Positions 28,002 to 35,291 of a stretch of 43,381 nt of DNA are shown in pieces. The stretch covers positions 1 through 43,381 of the forward strand of contig OMVQ01000051.1 of NCBI GenBank assembly GCA_900314555.1, written 5' to 3'. The first letter of the stretch is position 1. Each line of letters starts with the position of its first letter. The notes below the pieces were generated by a model. It was given only the letters and a program-made list of their open reading frames with translations. It was not told where the DNA came from and ran no database searches. The stretch is from an uncultured Eubacteriales bacterium. Its GTDB lineage: Bacteria > Bacillota > Clostridia > Lachnospirales > Lachnospiraceae. Made by a program: the position numbers and the translations under genes.

Positions 28002-29060
28002 ATGTTTAGGTTTGAATTATATAAGGCATTACGAAAAAAAGAATTATTACTGTTTTTTATTATTGGTATAATCATAGAGGTATTTATTGCGGGACAGGAC
28101 AATAGATTGATTCCAGGAGATTTGAATGTAAAAATATATAAAGAATATATGAATGAATTAGACGGGAAGTATACTAATAAAAAGCAACAATGGATAATGT
28201 CGGAGCAGGAAAAGTATCAGGAGTATATAGAAGAAAAAACAATTGCTGAAGAAAAGTATGATAATGACAAGATTGATGCACAAGAGTATAAAACAGCAAT
28301 AAGACATTATAAAGAAGCATCAGTCAAACTGCCGACACTTACATTTGTTTTAAATAGAAGTATTTATCTTGAAGAGATTGCGGATAATAGTGATAATGTT
28401 AATTTTTTCTATGATTTAGATGCTGACGATTATATAAAAAATATGGGAGTAGATATTGTGGTGATTCTTCTTATTACGATATTTGCAGTACATATTTTTG
28501 GAGAAGATTATAATTGTGGTACAGATAATATTGTAGCTACTTGCGAAAAAGGAAGAAAAAAATTATTTGTTGCGAGACTGAAATGTGTCTTGTTAATAAG
28601 TTTCGTTGCAGGCGCTGTCTTTCCAATAATTGAATACGCAGTTAAAAGTTATAAATATGATTTAGGAAATTTGAATTCAGATATAAAATGCTTAGAGTCG
28701 ATGTCTGATTGTGGATTATCATTGACTATTAAAGAGTACCTGTTAATGTGTACGGCTGTAAGAATTATGGCAGCTATATTATTTGGAATTATAGTATCAG
28801 GAGTTATAATTCTTATAAAAAATACAATTGCAGCTTATGTTGTTTCGGTGGCTGTCGTATATCTGCCATACCTTTTGTATGATACTTTTGGAAAATTAAT
28901 AAATCAGATTTCGTTATGCAAAGGTTTCGGAGTATATAAAGGTTTCTATAAACCACAAAAAATATTTGGCATACATGGAATGATTATATGGGCTATATTG
29001 TATATTATAATTGATATTATTATTTTAACGGTGTTGAAAAAGAAAAAATATAATAATTAA
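28002..29060 (+). CDS. ABC-2 type permease, second subunit
   Basis: This 352-aa protein has the same topology as the permease at 25849: one N-terminal helix (ELLLFFIIGIIIEVFIAG), a charged extracytoplasmic region with many Lys/Glu (residues about 30-140) and a C-terminal block of about five helices. It includes DIVVILLITIFAVHIFGEDY, where an FGEDYNCGT-like turn is typical of ABC-2 permeases that release membrane substrates. The ATG at 28002 has GGAGG 9 bases upstream. It ends 13 bases before a convergent response regulator gene with no clear terminator between. Confidence 0.75.
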   Translation: MFRFELYKALRKKELLLFFIIGIIIEVFIAGQDNRLIPGDLNVKIYKEYMNELDGKYTNKKQQWIMSEQEKYQEYIEEKTIAEEKYDNDKIDAQEYKTAIRHYKEASVKLPTLTFVLNRSIYLEEIADNSDNVNFFYDLDADDYIKNMGVDIVVILLITIFAVHIFGEDYNCGTDNIVATCEKGRKKLFVARLKCVLLISFVAGAVFPIIEYAVKSYKYDLGNLNSDIKCLESMSDCGLSLTIKEYLLMCTAVRIMAAILFGIIVSGVIILIKNTIAAYVVSVAVVYLPYLLYDTFGKLINQISLCKGFGVYKGFYKPQKIFGIHGMIIWAILYIIIDIIILTVLKKKKYNN

Positions 29061-29073
29061 ATTAATAGCATAT

Positions 29074-29703
29074 TTAAGTATTCTTGTAATAGAATATAGC
29101 AATCTGGGTTCTGTCCCTGAGATTAAGCTTTTCTAAGATAACACTGATATAATTACGGATTGTTCCTTCACTTAGGAACAGAATATCAGATATTTCTTTA
29201 TTGCTTAAGCCATCGGCGATTTTAGTAACGACTTCGGCTTCACGTTCAGTAAGTCCATAGCATGAGAAATCAGGGGCAGAAGATGAATAAATATCAGGCA
29301 ATTTACTGATAATTTCATCTCCAAATACACGCTGTCCATTCATAACCGCAATAATTGATGGTACAATACTGTCAAAATTCTGTTTCAGGAGATACCCCTT
29401 TGCACCTAGGCGTAAAGCCCTTGCGATGTACTCTTCATCGGCAAATGTTGTCAGAAACAGTATTTTTGCATCTTTATCATTTTTTAGAATTTCATCAGCG
29501 GCATCTAATCCGGTAAAATCTCCCATTCTTATATCCATTAATATTACATCAGGCTTATGCGTTCTGTATAGATTTACTGCATCATGACCATTATTCCCGG
29601 TAGCAATCACATTAATATTATCACTTGCGTTAACAATGAGATTAAGCGCCTGACAAACAAGATTATCATCATCTACAATAATAAGATTAAATTCTTTTGA
29701 CAT
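29074..29703 (-). CDS. NarL/FixJ-family response regulator
   Basis: This 209-aa protein has a receiver domain (IVDDDNLV; phospho-acceptor Asp in ILMDIRMGDFTG near residue 55; FLTTFAD; Lys in GAKGYLLK). A LuxR-type helix-turn-helix covers residues about 145-205 (LTEREAEVVTKIADGLSNKE, then TIRNYISVILEKLNLRDRTQ). It is the output partner of the kinase gene 38 bases upstream. GAGG lies 5 bases before the ATG, preceded by the hairpin GGGCGACTTATCGCCC. Likely targets are the ABC exporter genes beside it. Confidence 0.93.
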   Translation of the reverse strand: MSKEFNLIIVDDDNLVCQALNLIVNASDNINVIATGNNGHDAVNLYRTHKPDVILMDIRMGDFTGLDAADEILKNDKDAKILFLTTFADEEYIARALRLGAKGYLLKQNFDSIVPSIIAVMNGQRVFGDEIISKLPDIYSSSAPDFSCYGLTEREAEVVTKIADGLSNKEISDILFLSEGTIRNYISVILEKLNLRDRTQIAIFYYKNT

Positions 29704-29741
29704 ATTGCCTCATTTCCGGGCGATAAGTCGCCCTGTCTAAA

Positions 29742-30833
29742 TTAGTTTTTATTATCAATTGGAAATGTAATATATATACGATAACCATCAGTTTTGGTAA
29801 TATTTATCGTTCCATTCAGTGATGAAATTCTATCATAAATGCTTATCGTTCCCATTCCCTGACCTCTTTTAGTCTGGGTGGCATTTATGTTAGTTCCGTT
29901 ATCGTGAATATCTATTTTATAAAAAGCAGGATTCTGGGTAATTGATATTTTAACCAGAGTTGCATTCGAATGTTTAATTATATTAGTCAGGGCTTCCTTT
30001 ATGATAAATATAATTGCATACTTTGCCTTAATTGAGAAGTCGTCCTGAATATCATAATTATATTCAATTTTACAGAAATCAAAGCCGTCCGTCAATTCCT
30101 TTAATTTTAAATTCAAATCAATAGATTCGTTATGAATATTATGTATACTTGAACGGATGCTGTTCATTCCGTCAGTAAGCGTCTTATTAATATTCTGAAG
30201 ATACTCTTTAGTTGTCTCATCTTTAGTAATAGAAGTTAATGCCGCAATCTGAAGAATTGAGCTTGATAGTATATGACCTACCGAGTCGTGTATCTCTCTG
30301 GCAATTCGGTTTCTTTCGTTAAGAGTTGCATTTGTAATCTCATAGTCCTGTTTCTCAAGCAATTCATGATTAATCACATTAAGTTTTGAACAATTAGTAT
30401 CCAGACTCTCTCTGACTTTCTGGAAATGTTCACGCTCAACTAAGTATTTGCCCGTCCTGTATTTTAATATGTAGGACATAACTATTATAAATATAAGAAT
30501 AACCATTTTAAATATACCTATATCAGAGTGGTTATAGTTATAGCTGAATACACCACAGTACAGCAGACACACATACATATAAGGTGTATTAAAGAAGCTG
30601 TATAGAATAAGTGGCGAATAAAACATAAGTTGTGGATATACAAGCGATAATCCACAGAAGGCGAAATATATTAATAGCCTTATCAGAAATTTATCAAAAT
30701 AAATCGACAGACATACCAAAATTATTGCAATACAGATAGGAATGATTGCAGTTGCACTATAAGATACTGTCAGCATAAGAATTGTTGAGCAGAAAAATAA
30801 AATTATATAATCTATTAATATTTCCAAATGCAA
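29742..30833 (-). CDS. DesK/NarX-type sensor histidine kinase
   Basis: This 363-aa protein has five or six membrane helices in residues 1-125 with almost no extracellular domain, so it is an intramembrane-sensing type. The HisKA_3 box NERNRIAREIHDSVGHILSS carries the phospho-accepting His182. The HATPase part has NIIKHSNAT, DNG and RGQGMGTISIYDR. This architecture is common in kinases that sense membrane-active compounds and sit beside ABC exporters, as LnrJ and DesK relatives do. It is divergent from the exporter at 31640, with the 521-bp palindrome between them. Confidence 0.92.
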   Translation of the reverse strand: MHLEILIDYIILFFCSTILMLTVSYSATAIIPICIAIILVCLSIYFDKFLIRLLIYFAFCGLSLVYPQLMFYSPLILYSFFNTPYMYVCLLYCGVFSYNYNHSDIGIFKMVILIFIIVMSYILKYRTGKYLVEREHFQKVRESLDTNCSKLNVINHELLEKQDYEITNATLNERNRIAREIHDSVGHILSSSILQIAALTSITKDETTKEYLQNINKTLTDGMNSIRSSIHNIHNESIDLNLKLKELTDGFDFCKIEYNYDIQDDFSIKAKYAIIFIIKEALTNIIKHSNATLVKISITQNPAFYKIDIHDNGTNINATQTKRGQGMGTISIYDRISSLNGTINITKTDGYRIYITFPIDNKN

Positions 30834-30856
30834 TCACCTCCATGTAGATTTACTGC

Positions 30857-31377
30857 ACCCAGACTTCGCAGATACATAATAAAATTATATTATCTGTGAC
30901 AAGTAAATTTGCATATATAAATATAGTAACTTTTGTAGGAATTGCTAATTTGTAGATATCATTTTTCGGCTCTTTCGATTATTTGTATTCATTCAAAGTC
31001 CATACACTTAAACCGATGTGTCCGTCTATGCCACACACTTGATTTATGACGTATCGTGTGCGTGTTAATGTCGTCAGATGCAAAAGGTCGGTGCAGCAAA
31101 TCACCGTTTAAGCGAAGCACGTTTGATTAGCTGCACCGTAATAGACTTTGCAGAGGACGGCATTTACACGCACTAGATTAAGGAATTATGAGAGCGTGTG
31201 TCATAGACGGACATCTCGGCTTAACTGTATGTCTGTTGAATGTACACAAAATTAGAGCCGAAAAATAATATCTTACAAATTCACGCAATTTCTACAAGGG
31301 GTTACAATATTTATATATGTCAAATTTACTTTAACAGATGAATATAAATAAAATTTGTATCTGCGAAGTCTCTGGGT
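30857..31377. repeat. 521-bp near-complete imperfect palindrome
   Basis: Almost every base from 30857 to 31103 pairs with 31377 down to 31124, around a 20-base loop. Long shared blocks include CTTCGCAGATAC, ATATATAAATAT, ATTTTTCGGCTC, TGTCCGTCTATG and CGGTGCAGC, each facing its reverse complement in the other arm. Small insertions and substitutions break the symmetry. Substitutions that would keep G-U pairs occur in both directions, so neither strand is clearly favoured as an RNA. No open frame of note lies inside. It fills most of the gap between the divergent kinase and exporter genes. It may be a hairpin-type MITE or a very large cruciform or RNA hairpin. Confidence 0.85.
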
Positions 31378-31525
31378 TTATTAAATGCTACATTTATTAT
31401 AGCATAGATATATTCATTTCGTAAATGTGACAAATGTCATTGCAAAATATTTGAATATATTTCAAAAGTCACTATAAAAAGTCTAAATAAACATTTATAA
31501 TAATGAACATAGATTAAAGATTTTA

Positions 31526-31632
31526 TTTTCGCACAGCTAAATGTGTCGCAGGTGCCACATTTAGCCTCTATCGCAGAGCTAATCTTATATTTGGCTCGCG
31601 ATTCCTTCGTCACTTTGTGCCTGCAGAATGGA
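31526..31632 (+). repeat. multi-hairpin leader element, copy C
   Basis: The copy begins in TTTTCGCACAGCTAAATGTG and carries three of the four hairpins seen at 33742-34028: GCTAAATGTG...CACATTTAGC (31536-31565), CGCAGAGC...GGCTCGCG (31572-31600) and a short CAC-TTT-GTG stem that runs into GCAGAATGGAG. The left arm of the first hairpin is missing. The element ends at the Shine-Dalgarno of the ATPase gene at 31640. The region 31378-31525 before it is A+T-rich with nothing else I can support. Confidence 0.8.
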
Positions 31633-31639
31633 GATTAAT

Positions 31640-32584
31640 ATGAGTAAAGTTGTAGAAATTGACGGATTATTGAAAGAATATGGTGAATTAACAGCGGTTA
31701 ACAGAATAAATTTAGAGATAGAAGAAGGCGAGGTATTTGGATTGCTCGGACCGAATGGTTCAGGCAAGACCACGACCATTAGCTGTATGCTTTCCCTGAT
31801 TCCATATGATAAAGGAAGTATTAAGATATTTGGTAAAAATATGGATATGAAAGCATATGACATTAAGAAAGATATTGGAATCGTGCTGCAGGACGTGGCA
31901 GTTTTCGAAGAACTTACGGTAGAAGAAAATATAATGTATTTTTGCAGTCTGTACATACCGGATAAGAAGCTTTGCAAGCAATATGTAGAAGAGGCTATGG
32001 AGTTTGTAGGAATACAGGATTTTAGAAAGTTCCGACCTAAGAAATTATCGGGTGGTCTGCTTAGAAGATTAAATATTGCCTGCGGAATCGCACATAAGCC
32101 AAAGTTCATAATAATGGACGAACCTACAGTCGCAGTTGACCCTCAGAGTAGAAATAACATTTTAGAGGGAATAGAGAAGTTAAATAAGCAAGGTGCAACA
32201 ATTCTCTATACATCACATTATATGGATGAGATAGAACAGATTTGCAGCAGGGTTGCGATAATGGATAAAGGTAAAATTATTGCAGAGGGAACTAAGGAAG
32301 AGATAAAAGATATGATTGGTGTTGAAGAGAAAATAGAGATTGTATTATCTGAGATTCCTGACAGCCTTGTAAAACGTATTAATGAAAACAGCAATATAAA
32401 GGAATGTATAGTTCAGGGCAATAGCATAAAGATTGTATCTAAAAAGGGTAAACACAGCCTTAATACAATTGTTAATTATATTCAGGAAGCCAATGTAAAG
32501 ATTAGAAATCTTACTTCAAAGGAACCTAGTCTTAATGACGTATTCTTAGAAATTACGGGTAAGGAGTTGAGAGACAATGTTTAG
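31640..32584 (+). CDS. ABC transporter ATP-binding protein (LnrL/CcmA-like)
   Basis: This 314-aa protein has Walker A GPNGSGKTT (residues about 36-44), Q-loop IVLQDVAVFEEL, signature LSGGLLRRL (Leu in place of the usual Gln), Walker B FIIMDEPTVAVDP and switch His in YTSHYMDE. The C-terminal 90-residue extension is typical of drug-resistance ATPases. The ATG at 31640 has GGAG 6 bases upstream; an ATG 12 bases earlier is part of that site. It overlaps the permease gene by 8 bases. With the following two permeases and the divergent two-component genes it resembles linearmycin-resistance modules. Confidence 0.92.
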   Translation: MSKVVEIDGLLKEYGELTAVNRINLEIEEGEVFGLLGPNGSGKTTTISCMLSLIPYDKGSIKIFGKNMDMKAYDIKKDIGIVLQDVAVFEELTVEENIMYFCSLYIPDKKLCKQYVEEAMEFVGIQDFRKFRPKKLSGGLLRRLNIACGIAHKPKFIIMDEPTVAVDPQSRNNILEGIEKLNKQGATILYTSHYMDEIEQICSRVAIMDKGKIIAEGTKEEIKDMIGVEEKIEIVLSEIPDSLVKRINENSNIKECIVQGNSIKIVSKKGKHSLNTIVNYIQEANVKIRNLTSKEPSLNDVFLEITGKELRDNV

Positions 32585-33749
32585 TCAGATGATAAAATAC
32601 AGATTTTTATGCCAGTTAAGGTCTAAGGAAAGTATATTCTGGTTATTGTTTTTCCCTATGATATTATCGGTAATGTTTTATGCAGGCTTACGAGATGTTA
32701 CAAGTGGAGAAAAGTTTGAAGCTGTGGATATTGCTGTCGTAGATGATGCAGAATTTGAGAAAGAAAAGGTTATGGCATCAATTATTGAAAATGTATCTGC
32801 TGATAATAAAGAAAGCGTGGGCAGTGATAAGATATTTGTTACACAGTATGTAAGTAAGGAAGAAGCAGAGAAGTTATTAGATGATAGCAAGGTATCGGCA
32901 TATATATATTTTAATGGCGAATGTAATGTCGTATTTAAGAAAAATGGCACAGAACAGACAATAGTTAAGAAATTCTTCGACATTGCCATACAGAAAGAGA
33001 AGTTATTTACGGAAGTTGCTAAGGAGAATGATGGAAATGTTCCACAAAATCTGTTAGAAACGATAAATGATTCCACAAGTTATATTAAAGATGTCAGCAA
33101 TAAAAGAGGCAAGGCAGATACAGTTTTGCAAAACTTCTATTCAATACTTGGAATGGTATGTATGTATGGTGCGGCAACAGGTTGTATTGCGATGAATTAT
33201 TTACAGACTAACCAGTCAGCACTTGCTAAGAGAAATACTGTAGCACCTGTAAGTAAAATGAAACAGTTATTGAGTTATTTCTTGGTAGATATGTTAATGA
33301 ATGACGTAATAGTATTACTTGTTCTTGCATTTATCAGATTTGCACTTGGAATAGACTTCGGTAACCGTACCGGATTAATTATATTTACAACGATTGTCGG
33401 TGGAACAATGGGACTTAGCTTTGGTTATTTCTTCGCATCGATAACGAAAAAAAGTGTTGAATTTAAGAATAATATGGTAATTGGTATATCGATGATATGT
33501 TCATTCCTTGCGGGAATGATGAGCAATGAAGTTCAGTATTTTGTAAAACAGCACGCTTACATAATTGACAGAATTAACCCGGTTAACTTAATTACTGAAA
33601 GCTACTACAAATTATACTATTATACAGATTTATCAAAATACTATGAAAACATTATTATATTGATAATTATGACAGTGTTATTTGCTATTGGAACGATTAC
33701 GGTTCTGACAGTCCAGGATAAGAAAATGATGCGAGAAAGTAGAGGATAG
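32577..33749 (+). CDS. ABC-2 family permease (LnrM-like)
   Basis: This 390-aa protein has an N-terminal helix (SIFWLLFFPMILSVMFYAGL), a large extracytoplasmic domain (residues about 40-185) and a C-terminal group of five to six helices (for example VIVLLVLAFIRFALGI, TTIVGGTMGLSFGYFF, ILIIMTVLFAIGTITVLTV). That is the ABC2_membrane_3 layout of YhaP/LnrM-type exporters. Its ATG lies inside the ATPase gene. The next permease is separated by 287 bases filled by two hairpin elements, the first of which begins within its last codons. Confidence 0.85.
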   Translation: MFSQMIKYRFLCQLRSKESIFWLLFFPMILSVMFYAGLRDVTSGEKFEAVDIAVVDDAEFEKEKVMASIIENVSADNKESVGSDKIFVTQYVSKEEAEKLLDDSKVSAYIYFNGECNVVFKKNGTEQTIVKKFFDIAIQKEKLFTEVAKENDGNVPQNLLETINDSTSYIKDVSNKRGKADTVLQNFYSILGMVCMYGAATGCIAMNYLQTNQSALAKRNTVAPVSKMKQLLSYFLVDMLMNDVIVLLVLAFIRFALGIDFGNRTGLIIFTTIVGGTMGLSFGYFFASITKKSVEFKNNMVIGISMICSFLAGMMSNEVQYFVKQHAYIIDRINPVNLITESYYKLYYYTDLSKYYENIIILIIMTVLFAIGTITVLTVQDKKMMRESRG

Positions 33750-33889
33750 TGCGAAAAGTAATGCCGATGCGATTACCTTTCGCACAGCTAAATGTGACTT
33801 AGGCATCACATTTAGCACTTATGGCAAGTCAGAAATCGCCTATGCGAATTTCTGACTGCCTCTTCGCAACAAGTTGCAAAGAAATGAGG
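33742..33889 (+). repeat. multi-hairpin element, copy A
   Basis: Four consecutive hairpins: GCGAAAAGTAAT/ATTACCTTTCGC (33751-33783), GCTAAATGTG/CACATTTAGC (33787-33816), GTCAGAAAT/ATTTCTGAC (33824-33859 overall), and CCTCTTCGCAAC/GTTGCAAAGAAATGAGG (33859-33889). In the last, CCTC faces GAGG, a Shine-Dalgarno-like string. The unit opens with GAGGATAGTGCGAAAAG, which is repeated at 33886, so copies A and B are in tandem. Confidence 0.85.
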
Positions 33890-34028
33890 ATAGTGCGAAA
33901 AGTAATGCTGATGCGATTACTTTTCGCACAGCTAAATGTGTCGCAGACGTCACATTTAGCTTCTATCGCAGAGCAAAATTTGAAATTTTGCTCGCGGTTC
34001 CTCCGACGTAAACGTCTGCGGAATGGAG
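33886..34028 (+). repeat. multi-hairpin element, copy B
   Basis: The same order of four hairpins as copy A: GCGAAAAGTAAT/ATTACTTTTCGC (33895-33927), GCTAAATGTG/CACATTTAGC (33931-33960), GAGCAAAATTTGAAATTTTGC plus TC as a perfect stem (33971-33993), and CCTCCGACG TAAA CGTCTGCGG (34000-34022) running into AATGGAG. The third stem has a completely different sequence in A, B and C but keeps pairing, which is the mark of structure being conserved. It ends at the Shine-Dalgarno of the permease at 34037. Confidence 0.85.
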
Positions 34029-34036
34029 TTTGTATT

Positions 34037-35206
34037 ATGTCTTTTAAATCATTCATAAAAATATTTAAAACCAAGATACCGCTTATTGCTATGTATGTAG
34101 GAATATTTCTGATGATTTCCTTAATTAATACACAGGTAGGCAGTAATAATAAAAGTACAGGTTATGTAAATGAGAATATAAAAGTTGCAGTTATTGATAA
34201 TGATAACAGCGAGTTATCAAAAGGATTAACCACATTTTTGAAAGAAAATATGAAAGCCGTAGATATAATTGAGACGGAAGAGGGTATGGAAGATGCATTA
34301 TTTGAAAGAGTTGCGGAGTACATTGTAATCATTCCAAAAAATTATGAAAATGATTTAATGGCTGGCAAGAATGTTTCGTTGGAGAGCAAAAAAGTACCTG
34401 ATGCATATAGTGCAGTTTATGCTGAGAATCTTATAAATCAATATATGACTACATATAAGACATATTATGTACAATATGGTTCTGAAAAAAGTATTGGTGA
34501 AATTATAAACAAGACAAATGATAGCATGAAGAGTCATATTAATGTGGAAATGAAGAATAATAATAAAGCCAGTGGAACTAACCGTATTGAAAATAATTTT
34601 AATTTCGGCGCATATGTTATATTAGCCTGCATAATATGGGGCGTTGCAGAAGTGTTGTCTACATTTTTCAGAAAAAATATTGCTGACCGAATAAATGTGT
34701 CACCTGTAAGTAACACTAAGAAGAATTTAAGTCTTGTATGCTATAGCCTGTTCTATATGATTATCGTATATTTTATAAACGTTATTATAGACATAGCCAT
34801 ATTTAGAGGAGAAATGTTTAATAAGATAAATATTATGCGACTGGGTAATATGTTATGTCTGGCTATGGTGGCAGCAGGAATAGGCTTCCTTATCAGTACA
34901 ACAATCAAATCAAAAGGCGGAAGAGCAGCGGCAATTAACGTGGTTGCATTAGGATTCAGCTTTATATCAGGTGCATTTGTACCTGTTGAATATATAAGTG
35001 ACGGTGTTATTAAGGTTGCAGAATTCTTACCGGTATATTGGTATATTAAAGCTAACAGATGTATTTCTGAAATGTTTGAGACAGGAATTGGCAGTAATAT
35101 GGGAGAACTTATGGAATGTATTGGTATACAATTGTTATTCTTCCTTGCCATAGTATCAGTAAGTATGGTAATAAGAAAACGTTATACTAGACAAATAACC
35201 GGATAA
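34037..35206 (+). CDS. ABC-2 family permease (LnrN-like)
   Basis: This 389-aa protein is nearly the same length as the preceding permease. It has an N-terminal helix (PLIAMYVGIFLMISLINT), an extracytoplasmic domain (residues about 40-185) and C-terminal helices (AYVILACIIWGVAEVLS, NMLCLAMVAAGIGFLIS, LLFFLAIVSVSMVI), as in ABC2_membrane_3 proteins. The ATG at 34037 has GGAG 8 bases upstream. The frame continues open to 33821, but that segment is the hairpin repeat, so the upstream start is rejected. It completes an ATPase plus two-permease exporter. Confidence 0.85.
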   Translation: MSFKSFIKIFKTKIPLIAMYVGIFLMISLINTQVGSNNKSTGYVNENIKVAVIDNDNSELSKGLTTFLKENMKAVDIIETEEGMEDALFERVAEYIVIIPKNYENDLMAGKNVSLESKKVPDAYSAVYAENLINQYMTTYKTYYVQYGSEKSIGEIINKTNDSMKSHINVEMKNNNKASGTNRIENNFNFGAYVILACIIWGVAEVLSTFFRKNIADRINVSPVSNTKKNLSLVCYSLFYMIIVYFINVIIDIAIFRGEMFNKINIMRLGNMLCLAMVAAGIGFLISTTIKSKGGRAAAINVVALGFSFISGAFVPVEYISDGVIKVAEFLPVYWYIKANRCISEMFETGIGSNMGELMECIGIQLLFFLAIVSVSMVIRKRYTRQITG

Positions 35207-35291
35207 AATGCTATTATATAGGTAGAAATATATACCTGTACGGGCAGACTTTATTCTATAGGAATTCAGAATCTGCGGAATGGAGAAAAAA

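Noticed and set aside
30857..31377. Interpretation of the palindrome as an ordinary terminator or operator pair
   Set aside because: It is more than ten times longer than such elements, its arms contain many distinct blocks and it lies upstream of both genes, not at their ends.
31585..32109. 174-codon open frame antisense to the exporter ATPase
   Set aside because: The plus-strand frame has all ABC motifs; the antisense peptide shows none and has no ribosome binding site.
33821..34036. Upstream extension of the second permease as a 461-aa protein
   Set aside because: The first 72 codons are the hairpin repeats A and B. A good ribosome binding site precedes the ATG at 34037, and the shorter form matches the partner permease in length.
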